A stretch of DNA of 64,000 nt from Aldehydirespirator sp965221185. Its GTDB lineage: Bacteria; Actinomycetota; Acidimicrobiia; Acidimicrobiales; Aldehydirespiratoraceae. The stretch lies in contig OZ244866.1 in the NCBI GenBank assembly GCA_965221185.1, positions 62,001 through 126,000 of the forward strand, written 5' to 3'. Below the pieces are notes generated by a model. That model was not told where the DNA came from, did not search any database, and saw nothing but the letters and a program-made list of their open reading frames with translations. Position numbers and translations under genes: made by a program. Positions 51,721-60,557 of this stretch are shown piece after piece. The first letter of the stretch is position 1; each line of letters starts with the position of its first letter.

Positions 51721-54700
51721 CTAGCTTCGACATCGGCGACCAATCCGAGGTTCCGGCCTCGTTGACGGCCCGGACGCGGAAGTAGTACACCGTCCAGTGC
51801 GTCGGCAGTGCCGTGACTGTGGCTACGGACCCGCTGATGGAGACGCCCAGGCCCGCGCCGTCGTTCGGCAGCGTCGTCCACTCGCCGTTCCACCACAGCC
51901 CTACCTCGTAGCCAGCGGCGGTCTCAACGTCGTTCCAGTCCAGGGAGGCATTGCCTGCGCCGTCCAGGCTCCCGGTGGGCGCGTCGGGTGAGTCCGGGGC
52001 GACTGCCGGTGGCAGAGCGGCCCTGGTCACGGTAGCGGTGTAGGTCTTGGCGGTGTTGCCGTCCTCGGCGGTGACCTCGACGGTGATGACGTTGCCGCCT
52101 TCGGACAGGGAGACGGTCCCGTCGGCGTCGGCCACGCCGTCCAGCTTGATCGTGTAGGTGGCTCCACCATCGTTGGCGGTTGCCGTCACCGTGGTCTGCT
52201 CCACTTCATTGCCGACGCTGGCGGCGTACTCGGTGGTGGCGGAGTCGAAATTGCCGATGTCGATGCCGCTCAGGGCCAGGCTGCTGAGAGTAGCGTCGTC
52301 TGCGGGCGGTTCGGCGCGGGCTACGGTGACGGTGTAGGTCTTCGCCGTCTCTCCGTCCTCGGCGGTGACCTCGATGGCGATGACGTTGCTGCCCACAACC
52401 AGCGGGATTACCCCGTCGCTGTCGGCCACGCCGCCCAGCTTGATTACGTAGGTGGCCCAGTCGTCATTCGTCGCCGGGGTCACCGTCGTCTCGTCCACGT
52501 CGTTGGAGACGCTGGCGGTGTACCCGGTGGTGTCGGGGTCGAAGGCCAGGGTGATGCCGCTCAGGGCCAGGCCGCTCAACACGGCGTCCGTGGAAGGCGT
52601 CGCAGCCTCGGCCCTGGCGACAGTGACGGTGTAGGACTTCGTCGTCTCCCCATCCGCAGCCATCACCAGGAGAACGATGAAGTTGGTGCCCTCGGCCAGG
52701 CCGACGGTTCGGTCTTCATAGCTCGCGGCAAGCACCAGCGCCACTTCATAGCTGGCGGCTTCGTCGTTGGTCTCCACCGTTATGGTGGTCTGCTCCACCT
52801 CGTGGCCGACGCTGACCTCGTAGCTCTCGATGGCCGGGTCGAAGGCGAAGGGCGCGCCGCTCAGCGCCAGCCCGCTCAGGGTGGCGTCTTTGGAGAGCGG
52901 CGTTGCGGCCCTAGTGACGGTCACGGTGTAGGTCTTCGCCGTCTCTCCGTCCTCGGCGGTGACCTCGATGGCGATGACGTTGCTGCCCACAACCAGCGGG
53001 ATTATCCCGTCGCTGTCGGCCACGCCGCCCAGCTTGATTGCGTAGGTGGCCCGGTCGTCGTTCACCGTGGGCGTTACCGTGGTTTCCGTCACGTCGTTGC
53101 CGACGCCGGCGGTGTACTCGGTGATGGCCGGGTCTAACGTACCGATGTCCACACCGCTCAGCGTCAGGCCGCTCAACCCGGCGTCCGTGGAAGGCGTCGC
53201 AGCCTCGGCCCTGGTGACAGTGAGGGTGTAGGTCTTCGTCGTCTCCCCATCCGCAGCCATCACCAGGAGAACGATGACGTTGGCGCCCACGGCCAGGCCG
53301 ACGGTTCCGTCTTCATAGCTGGCGGCAAGCACCAGCGCCACTTCATAGCTGGCGGCTTCGTCGTTGGTCTCCACCGTTATGGTGGTCTGCTCCACCTCGT
53401 GGCCGACGCTGACCTCGTAGCCCTCGATGGCCGGGTCGAAGGCGAAGGGCGCGCCGCTCAGCGCCAGCCCCCTCAGCGTGGCGTCGCTGGAGAGCGGTTC
53501 GACGACCGAGAAGCCCGCGCTGGCCGTCGCCAGCTCGACGTTTGCCGCGGACAATATGCTCGCCTTGATGGTGTAGTCTCCCAGCGGGCAGTCGGCTGAG
53601 ACGGTCCCGGTGCGGGTCTCCGGGTCCTCGTCCACGTTCAACATGTACCGCTCCACGCCCAGCCCGTAGCCGCCTGCCTGGTCCTCACAGATGTCGGCGT
53701 CCCCGTTCTCCGAGTCCTTCACGTCGGCCCGGAATATGTAGTCCTTGGTGGCGGTGTCGGAGTCAGACTCCAGGCCGCTGAAGCTCATCGTGACGGCGAT
53801 CTCGTTGCCAGGCTCCACGGAGCCGGAGGGGGAGAGGGTGATCGCCACGGACGGCTCCACGTCAATTACGTTGATGGTCACGGTGATCTCGTCGGCGAGG
53901 CCCGACGGGTCCGTTGCTGTTACGGTCACCGTGTAAGTGGACTTGGACTCGTAGTCCAGGGCGGCCTTGGTTCGCAATTGGCCGGACGTGTCCACAATGT
54001 GGAAGAACCCGGCGTCAGTTCCACCGAGGAAGTAGGTCAGGGCGTCGTTGTCGTCGTCCGTCGCTGCGACCGGGGACCCAAAGTTCTGGCCCGCTGCCGT
54101 GTCCTCGCTGACAGTGCGGTTCCCGGTCTCTGTGGAGGGGAACGCCGGCGAGCTGTTCGCCGCCAGCGCCGCGTTGTCCGATACGCCCTCTGCGCTCTTG
54201 CCGGAGCCTTTCTCGTCGGTGTAGGAGGCGGTGGCTCGCAGGTATCTGCCCACATCGGCCTCGACCGGCGTGTAGGAGGCTGCCGCGGCCCCGCTTATGA
54301 CGGCCCAGGTGGTCCTGTCTTGAGAACTGTGCCACGACCAGGCAACGCCGGAGACGCCGCCGTCGGGGTCGGTCAGGGTGGCCGTCAGGGGGGTGTCAAC
54401 CTGGGGCTGCACCGCCGACAGGGTCACAGTTCCTGCGCCATCGGACGCCGGGGCGGGGCCGAAGACCCAGGGGCGGGCCTGCTTGATGGCCAGGACATTG
54501 TCGCTGGTGATCTTGAACTCGATCTCCATGGCGAAGTCTTCATCGGATCCGGGGTTGTACAGCTTTGCGAACTTCTCGTGGATCACGGCCAGGTGCCTGC
54601 GCAACTGGTCCAGTTGGTCGTCGGTCATGAGAAGCTGTCCCGGCGGCTTTTGGTTGGAAGTGCGAACGACATAATATTCGCCGGTCGCCGGGTCCAACAG

Positions 54701-56737
54701 GATCTCCTCCGGCACTGAGAGCGCGTCGGGGTTGGTGACCAGGTCTTCGCCGATCTGCGTGTTGACGTAGTACCAGCTGTCTTTGCCGCTGTACAAGGGA
54801 TTGAAGGAGACGGCGACGCCGTTGGCCAGCTCGTCGGAGTAGTTGGGATGTACCAGCACCCCCATCGCGGCCGCCAGGTGGTCGATGCGATAGAAGTCGC
54901 GTTCGGTGAAGGCGCGGAAGTTCCACAGGCTGGCGTACACCTGTTTGAGGGATTTGGCGATGTCCTCCTCGTCCTCCTTGGGCTTCTGGGTCTTGGAGTC
55001 GTACAGTCCCGCGCCGTTGAAACCGGGGAGGTCCTCGTTGTTGGTGCTGGACCGGTAGCGGCGGTTGGTCCCCTCGGGAAACAACTCATTCATCTCGGTC
55101 AGGGCGTCGATAATCCACCCGGGCGTCTCCGCCTTCTTGATGGCTTTGCGCAGCTTCTTCAGCTTGGATTCCTGGACTTCGAGGTCTTCCTGGAATTCGG
55201 AGTCGGCCAGCATGGTTTCGATACGGGTGTAGAAGTCGTTGTGCTTCATGAACTCGTCGTAGAAATAGAACGGGATCGCGAACCCGTCGGGCACAGTCCC
55301 CTCCGGAAAACCGAACGTCCCCAGCACGGCCACATTGGCCGCCTTGACGCCGAAGGCCTTCCAGTCCTCGAAACCAACCCCACTGAGGGCCGTGATCTCA
55401 GTGACCGACAGGTCTCGCTGCGGCGTCTGCTTCTTGGCGGGCCGGGAAGACGCGAAGTGGGCATCGACTTCCGCGGCGGTGGCTACGCGGAGGGAGTAGG
55501 TATGCTCCATCACTTCGTAGTGGACGTATTTGCCGACGAAATTATTGATGTAGCTGCGGTGGGTGTCGCCGCCCATATAGGCGTTGGGCACCCCGTCCTG
55601 AATGGCGCGAAGGTTCACATGCGACAGCGGCGTTTGGGGCACGGTGGTGATGATGCCGGCCACGCGGGGAAGCTCGTTGGGCAGCGCCTCGTAGACAACC
55701 ACGTCCCGGGGGTTGGGACTCTCCTCCAGGTCCATGATCCGCAGAAAGCCGTACCCTTCCGCTTGGTTCAACGGGATGAAATCACGTTTCTTGGATGTGA
55801 GGTCTTCGTCGAACACGAGGTTGATTCGGGATGCCTCGTAGGCCGCTAGCTCGTGCCGGTAAGCTGGAAGGTAGTGGTCTTGCATGTAATAGGCCAGGTC
55901 GTCCTCGAGCAGCGGTGTGCTGGCGGCGAGCACCGTCTGGGTGAAATCCACAGTGCTGAAGGACTGTCCGTAATTGAGCACGTACACGTAGAGTCCTGGA
56001 CTGCCGTCAGAGGCAAAGAATTCCGGGACATAGTCCAGATAACCGCTGATCAGCCCGGGCGTGTACGGATCGATGCCTACAGCAGGCTGGAAGTCAAAAT
56101 GGCTGTTGTACTTGTTGGTGTTCTGGAAGTAGACACCCGGTCTGTCGGTGTCCGCGCCGAATATAGTGAACTTGATTATCGCAGTACCCCAGAGGGAGAG
56201 CGCGTCGAATGTCGCGCGATCGGGAATGGCCACGGCGCCCTTGCTGAGATCGATGGCGGCGGCGGGGTTCACCGGGTTCATGCCCACCGGGTCTCCGAGT
56301 TCGGTGATGTCGTCGATGCAGTCGCCGTCGACGTCGGCCGGGTCGGAGACGAGGAACTTCTTCACCCGGTAGCGCCCCTTGGGAAGCGCCTCCACGTTCT
56401 CAGCAAGCGTGGTCGTGCCCGCCGCGCCCCGCGTCACCGAGACCGGGACCTCCACTACCCTGCCGTCCATATCGTGCCGCACGTAGAGCACGAAGTATTC
56501 TTCAACCGTGGACTCGACCACGATTGGAACGACCTCGACATCTACCGGCGTCGGCGTTGGGTCATAGCCGCCTCCTGAACACGGCTCATCTGTCGGCTCA
56601 TCTGTTGGCGCTGTACTAGTGAATCTCGCGGTGACCGACGCGAGCTCCACGTTCGCCGCCGACGCGACGCCGGAGAGAATGACGAGCGCGAACGCGGCCG
56701 TCAGGGCCAGGGCGGCAAAGGACAGCCTGCCTATCAC
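51713..56737 (-). CDS. Secreted PEP-synthase/glucan-water-dikinase-like protein with cadherin-like repeats
   Basis: About 1,674 residues. The N-terminal signal peptide is LSFAALALTAAFALVILSGV with cleavage near ASAANV. A calcium-type loop DVDGDCIDDITELGD follows. A phosphohistidine-like (PEP mobile) segment VAGIITTVPQTPLSHVNLRA lies near residue 370. A dikinase N-terminal ATP-grasp region follows at about 455-760: FGVKAANVAVLG, PDGFAIPFYFYDEF, the Arg/Glu motif RYRSSTNNEDLPGFNGAG, QVYASLWNFRAFTERDFYRI and the C-terminal VLAIKQARPW. Next are Ig/cadherin domains (SEDTAAGQNFGSPVAATDDD), a domain shared with the 43-kb paralog, five cadherin-like beta-sandwich repeats and a fibronectin-like end. 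The His-domain-before-ATP-domain order matches plant-type glucan water dikinases, not PEP synthase. Start GTG 56737 is a best guess. Substrate unknown. Confidence 0.7.
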   Translation of the reverse strand: MIGRLSFAALALTAAFALVILSGVASAANVELASVTARFTSTAPTDEPTDEPCSGGGYDPTPTPVDVEVVPIVVESTVEEYFVLYVRHDMDGRVVEVPVSVTRGAAGTTTLAENVEALPKGRYRVKKFLVSDPADVDGDCIDDITELGDPVGMNPVNPAAAIDLSKGAVAIPDRATFDALSLWGTAIIKFTIFGADTDRPGVYFQNTNKYNSHFDFQPAVGIDPYTPGLISGYLDYVPEFFASDGSPGLYVYVLNYGQSFSTVDFTQTVLAASTPLLEDDLAYYMQDHYLPAYRHELAAYEASRINLVFDEDLTSKKRDFIPLNQAEGYGFLRIMDLEESPNPRDVVVYEALPNELPRVAGIITTVPQTPLSHVNLRAIQDGVPNAYMGGDTHRSYINNFVGKYVHYEVMEHTYSLRVATAAEVDAHFASSRPAKKQTPQRDLSVTEITALSGVGFEDWKAFGVKAANVAVLGTFGFPEGTVPDGFAIPFYFYDEFMKHNDFYTRIETMLADSEFQEDLEVQESKLKKLRKAIKKAETPGWIIDALTEMNELFPEGTNRRYRSSTNNEDLPGFNGAGLYDSKTQKPKEDEEDIAKSLKQVYASLWNFRAFTERDFYRIDHLAAAMGVLVHPNYSDELANGVAVSFNPLYSGKDSWYYVNTQIGEDLVTNPDALSVPEEILLDPATGEYYVVRTSNQKPPGQLLMTDDQLDQLRRHLAVIHEKFAKLYNPGSDEDFAMEIEFKITSDNVLAIKQARPWVFGPAPASDGAGTVTLSAVQPQVDTPLTATLTDPDGGVSGVAWSWHSSQDRTTWAVISGAAAASYTPVEADVGRYLRATASYTDEKGSGKSAEGVSDNAALAANSSPAFPSTETGNRTVSEDTAAGQNFGSPVAATDDDNDALTYFLGGTDAGFFHIVDTSGQLRTKAALDYESKSTYTVTVTATDPSGLADEITVTINVIDVEPSVAITLSPSGSVEPGNEIAVTMSFSGLESDSDTATKDYIFRADVKDSENGDADICEDQAGGYGLGVERYMLNVDEDPETRTGTVSADCPLGDYTIKASILSAANVELATASAGFSVVEPLSSDATLRGLALSGAPFAFDPAIEGYEVSVGHEVEQTTITVETNDEAASYEVALVLAASYEDGTVGLAVGANVIVLLVMAADGETTKTYTLTVTRAEAATPSTDAGLSGLTLSGVDIGTLDPAITEYTAGVGNDVTETTVTPTVNDDRATYAIKLGGVADSDGIIPLVVGSNVIAIEVTAEDGETAKTYTVTVTRAATPLSKDATLSGLALSGAPFAFDPAIESYEVSVGHEVEQTTITVETNDEAASYEVALVLAASYEDRTVGLAEGTNFIVLLVMAADGETTKSYTVTVARAEAATPSTDAVLSGLALSGITLAFDPDTTGYTASVSNDVDETTVTPATNDDWATYVIKLGGVADSDGVIPLVVGSNVIAIEVTAEDGETAKTYTVTVARAEPPADDATLSSLALSGIDIGNFDSATTEYAASVGNEVEQTTVTATANDGGATYTIKLDGVADADGTVSLSEGGNVITVEVTAEDGNTAKTYTATVTRAALPPAVAPDSPDAPTGSLDGAGNASLDWNDVETAAGYEVGLWWNGEWTTLPNDGAGLGVSISGSVATVTALPTHWTVYYFRVRAVNEAGTSDWSPMSKLEL

Positions 56738-56919
56738 AATGCCCGCCTCACCTTCGGCGGCTGCCAAGCCCGGCGGGCAAGGGAGACCTCCGGGCCTGTC
56801 CATCCATGGTCAGGAGCAGGTGCTCCGGGCAAGCGGCAAGGCGGGGGAGCGAAGCGGTCCAAAAGAAAGGAGCTGGACGGGGGTGTGGGGCTATCCGGTA
56901 ACGATATCCGTCGGGGGGG

Positions 56920-58252
56920 TGTCCCTGTCTTGTTGTCAAGCCGCTTGGGGCAGGTTCTGGGGGTGGGGTGGCTGGTAGGGGGTTTGGGTTTTGAGCATGG
57001 CGAGGATGATGTTGCAGCGGCGTCGGGCGACGCAGATGACGGCGGCGTTGTGGCGTTTGCCTTCTGAGCGTTTGCGCTGGTAGTAGGCGCGTGCGTCGGG
57101 TCGTGTTGGGCGGCGACGAAGGCTGCGGTGAAGAGGGCGTTCTTGAGTCGGTGGTTGCCGCCTCGGGGTTTGCGCGCTGTGGCGCTGCGCCCTGACTGCC
57201 AGTCGACGGGGGCGAGCCCGGCGTAGGAGGCGAGGCGGCTGCCGTCGGCGAATCGGTGGGGGTCGCCGATCTCAGCGAGGGTTCTGGCTCCGGTCCGCGG
57301 GCCGAACCCGCACAGGCTGTTGAGGACTTTTCCCAGCGGGTGCGCCATGAACGCTTCCTCGATGTGGCCGGTGAGCTGGTCGCGGCGCTCGCAGATCCGG
57401 TCCAGGTCGGCGGCGAGCTCTGAGATGGTGGCGCCCCAGGCGGCCTCGGCGGTGACGATGATGCTCTGCGCGTCGAGCGCGGCCCAGATCGCGTCGGTTA
57501 GCCGGCTGGCTGTGCGGGGCGAGCGTTTGGCGATGCGGGCCCGCACCCGGGCCCTGCCCGCTGCTCGAAGCGCTGTGGGGGTGCCCCAGCGGGCCAGGGC
57601 GTCGCGTGCGCCGCCGCTGGTGGCCACCTTGTCGCCGAGGGCCCGCTCCAGGGCGGGCGACACCGCCAGCAGGGCGTCTCTGAGGCGGTTGGCGGCCCTG
57701 GTGGCGTCGGCGGCGAGGTCGGCGTCTCTGCCGTTGAGGATCCGCAGCCGCGCCAGCAGCTCATCGCTGGGAGCGGTCCAGGTCAGGCGGTCGGCGTTGC
57801 GCCGGGCGTAGTCGGCGAGCACCGCGGCGTCTTTGGGGTCGGTCTTGGCCGCCCCGGCGTAGAGGTCCGCAGCCCGGCGCATCGCCAGCCCCGTCACATA
57901 GGCCACCGGAACCTCCCGGCGCGTGGCCGTCTCCAACAGCAGCGACGCCGCCGAGCTGGTCGTGTCGATCACCAAAGCGACCGTGCCGTGCACAGCGGCG
58001 TCGTCGATCAGTTGGCCGATCGCCGCCTCGTCGTTGCGCACGCCCCGCGCCAGCACCTCGGCGCCGGCTGAGGTCACAGCGCAGGCGTAGTGGTCGCCTT
58101 TGGCGACATCGACGCCGACGAACACCTCGATGTCGACGCAGTCGGGTTCTTGCATGGCGGGACTCCTTGGGTCCGGGGGCATTCCTGGTCGGATGCTCCC
58201 GGTGCCTGCGCCTCAACCACTTTACGATCAGCCCCGAGGGCATGTCCCTGTC
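56920..58252 (-). mobile_element. IS110-family insertion sequence
   Basis: Carries an IS110 transposase. The 10-bp sequence TGTCCCTGTC flanks it as a direct repeat at 56920-56929 and 58243-58252, and one copy lies inside the right arm of the 200-bp inverted repeat. IS110 elements lack terminal inverted repeats and leave a shared core at the ends, as here. If the 200-bp arm belongs to the element, its end lies near 58438 instead. Confidence 0.65.
56936..58155 (-). pseudogene. IS110-family transposase (frameshifted)
   Basis: ATG 58155 follows AAGGAG. The N-terminal DEDD (RuvC-like) domain shows VFVGVDVAKGDHYACAV, LVIDTTSSAASLL and the KTDPKDAAVLADYARR motif. The C-terminal Transposase_20 domain shows LCGFGPRTGARTLAEIGDPH, SRLASYAGLAPVDWQSGRSA and GGNHRLKNALFTAAFVA. 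Near 57090 a base is missing. The native end (AYYQRKRSEGKRHNAAVICV, ARRRCNIILAMLKTQTPYQ) is in the next frame and stops at TGA 56936-56938. The unshifted frame runs on into unrelated Pro-rich sequence. The conserved Ser-bearing C-terminal part is thus split off. Confidence 0.75.
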
Positions 58253-58438
58253 AGAGATCGAAGACACCCGACCGCGGCGGGCGACAACACCCCCCGGGCC
58301 ATCAATGTGACAGGGGGCTACAGCCCTACCCGCCGCGGCGAGCAACCAGCCCCGACACTGCCACGCCGGGACCACTCAACAACGTAAAGGGGGAGTAGAG
58401 GAATCGCGCTCGGAGGGGCGCGCACGCACAGCGGCGGA
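58241..58438 (-). repeat. About 200-bp inverted repeat, right arm (structured)
   Basis: Reverse complement of 50382-50582, beginning CATGTCCCTGTCAGAGATCG and ending at GCACAGCGGCGGA. The pairing segments noted in the left arm are conserved here. It lies directly upstream of the IS110 transposase, the place where IS110 elements can encode a guide (bridge) RNA. Confidence 0.85.
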
Positions 58439-58522
58439 TAAAGCCGGTGCGTCTGTGGACGCCAGTGCTTCTTGCCGTCTATCGGAAGGCAACTTGATCT
58501 CTCTCCATCGCGATGAGCACTA

Positions 58523-58555
58523 TTAGCGCCAACCGAAGGTCGCGTTTGGCGCTAA
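58523..58555. repeat. Perfect 10-bp hairpin TTAGCGCCAA / TTGGCGCTAA
   Basis: Arms 58523-58532 and 58546-58555 are exact complements around a 13-nt loop. CGCCAACCGAA and CGCTAACCGAA also form a near-direct repeat. Confidence 0.7.
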
Positions 58556-58742
58556 CCGAAAATTCGCGTCGCGGCAAGGGTTCCCGTCGGCGTGGGTGAG
58601 GTTAGCGGGTTCTGGTTGGTGGTGGCGATCTCGAGGCCGTTGTGCTCTCTTGAGGCGCCAGCTGGGGTAGCCGCGGTATCCGGCCCGCCCCCACACACCA
58701 GCCCGGCACCAACCAGCCCAACACAGGCCCCCCTCACAACCC

Positions 58743-58763
58743 CACCGGTGGATTCAGGCTTAG
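58743..58763 (+). repeat. 21-bp dispersed repeat, copy 2
   Basis: CACCGGTGGATTCAGGCTTA plus G, one mismatch from the copy at 10742-10762. Confidence 0.6.
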
Positions 58764-58852
58764 AACGTGCGCGGGTAGGCGCTATGAGACTCGTCGAATC
58801 GCTGTAAGGCCAAGGACACCGGTGGCGCGTCCCCGCCTACTCGCGCTGCCTC

Positions 58853-60556
58853 TTAGCCACGCGACGAGCGGCGCTTCTGGATGTTGGCCCACTCGTCTCT
58901 GAGGCCGACGGTGCGGTGGAACAGATCGGAGGCTTCGGGGTCGCGGGCGAAGTAGCCGAGGCGCTCGAACTGCACCACCTCGCCGGGCTCCGTGAGGGCG
59001 AGCGCGGGCTCCAGCTTGGCGTCGGTGATCAGCTCTCGTGAGTCGGAGTTGTAGGACTGCAGCGGGTCGCGGCCGTCGGCGCCTGGAACGGGGTCGGTGA
59101 ACAGGCGGTCGTACAGGGCCACCCGCGCGTCCACGGTGTGGCCAGCCGATACCCAGTGGATGGTGGCCCGCACCTTGCGGCCGTCGGGGGCCTGGCCGCC
59201 CCCGGTTTCGGGATCGTAGGTGCAGCGCAGCCTCACGGGCTCCCCCTCGGAGTCGGTCTCCACGTCGTTGCAGCGCAGGAAGTAGCCGGCCCGCACGCGA
59301 ACCTCCCGGCCCGGGCCCAGCCGGTAGAACTTTCGGGGCGGGTCGAGCATGAAGTCGTCCCGCTCGATCCACAGCCGGCCCGAGAACGGCACCTCCCGGG
59401 CGCCAGCGGCCGGATCCTCGGGATTGTTCACCGCCCGGCGATGCTCCACACGGCCCTCAGGCCAGTTGTCGATCACCACCTCCAAGGGTCGCAGCACTGC
59501 CATGCGGCGCAGGGCGGTCCGGTTGTGGTGGGTTCGCACGAACGACTCCAGCAACTCGATCTCGTGCACGCCGTTGACCCGGGCCACGCCGATGTGGGCG
59601 CAGAACTCCCGGATCGCCTCGGGCGGGTAGCCCCGGCGGCGCAGGCCCCGCAGTGTGGGCAGGCGGGGGTCGTCCCAGCCGTCCACCAGACCCTGCTCGA
59701 TCAGAGCGCCCAGGCCCCGCTTGGAGGTGACGGTGTGAGTGAGGTTCAGGCGGGCGAACTCGTACTGGCGGGGCTGGTCTCCCGGCAACCGCAGGTGGTC
59801 GAGGTACCAGTCGTACAGTTGGCGGTGGGCGTCGAACTCAAGCGAGCACAGCGAGTGGGTCACGCCCTCGACGGCGTCGCTCTGGCCGTGGGCCCAGTCG
59901 TAGGTGGGGTAGATGCACCAGGCGGTGCCGGTGCGGAAGTGGGCGGTGTGGCGGATCCGGTACATCACCGGGTCGCGCATCAACATGTTGGGGTGGGCCA
60001 TGTCGATCTTGGCCCGCAGCACCCTGGAGCCGTCGCCGAAGCGACCGGCCCGCATGTCGCGCAGCAGGCTCAGGTTCTCCTCGACGGTCCGGTCCCGCCA
60101 GGGGCTCTCGGTGCCGAGCGTGCTGAAGTTGCCACGGGTGGCCGAGATGGTCTCAGCATCCTGGTCGTCTACGTAGGCCAGCCCCTCGCGGACCAGATAC
60201 TCGGCCCACGCATACAGCTGCTCGAAGTAGTCCGAGGCGTGGACTGCCCGCCCGTCGGGCTCGAAGCCGAGCCAGGCGATGTCATCGGCTATGGCTTGGG
60301 CGTAGGCGGCGTCCTCGCCCTCGGGGTTGGTGTCGTCGAAGCGCAGCCGGCACGCCCCGCCGTTCTCGGCGGCCACCTCGAAGTTGAGGCACACCGCCTT
60401 GGCGTGTCCGATGTGCAGGAAACCGTTGGGCTCGGGCGGGAAGCGGGTCTGCACCCGGCCGCCGAAGGTTCCAGCCGCGTTGTCGGCCCGCACCTGCTCA
60501 CGGATGAAGTCCAGCGACCGGGCTGGACCCCCCGCGCCGTCGTGAGTCTCAGCCAT
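58853..60556 (-). CDS. glnS: Glutaminyl-tRNA synthetase
   Basis: A 567-residue class I tRNA synthetase that charges tRNA-Gln with glutamine. The HIGH motif is FPPEPNGFLHIGHAKAV, with RFDDTNPEGED after it. The GlnRS-specific CIYPTYDWAHGQSDAVEGVT and HSLCSLEF follow. The KMSKS equivalent is TVTSKRGLGALIEQG. The C-terminal anticodon-binding barrel has FYRLGPGREVRVRAGYFLRC and VQFERLGYFARD. The length is normal. It starts 1 bp after the upstream LLM oxidoreductase stop, so the two are co-transcribed. Many actinobacteria lack GlnRS and use the GatCAB route. Confidence 0.96.
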   Translation of the reverse strand: MAETHDGAGGPARSLDFIREQVRADNAAGTFGGRVQTRFPPEPNGFLHIGHAKAVCLNFEVAAENGGACRLRFDDTNPEGEDAAYAQAIADDIAWLGFEPDGRAVHASDYFEQLYAWAEYLVREGLAYVDDQDAETISATRGNFSTLGTESPWRDRTVEENLSLLRDMRAGRFGDGSRVLRAKIDMAHPNMLMRDPVMYRIRHTAHFRTGTAWCIYPTYDWAHGQSDAVEGVTHSLCSLEFDAHRQLYDWYLDHLRLPGDQPRQYEFARLNLTHTVTSKRGLGALIEQGLVDGWDDPRLPTLRGLRRRGYPPEAIREFCAHIGVARVNGVHEIELLESFVRTHHNRTALRRMAVLRPLEVVIDNWPEGRVEHRRAVNNPEDPAAGAREVPFSGRLWIERDDFMLDPPRKFYRLGPGREVRVRAGYFLRCNDVETDSEGEPVRLRCTYDPETGGGQAPDGRKVRATIHWVSAGHTVDARVALYDRLFTDPVPGADGRDPLQSYNSDSRELITDAKLEPALALTEPGEVVQFERLGYFARDPEASDLFHRTVGLRDEWANIQKRRSSRG

Positions 60557-60557
60557 G

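Larger units (their letters stand above)
58439..58852. other. Intergenic region between IS110 and glnS
   Basis: About 414 bp with no supported gene. It contains the TTAGCGC hairpin at 58523-58555 and copy 2 of the 21-bp dispersed repeat at 58743-58763. Confidence 0.4.
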
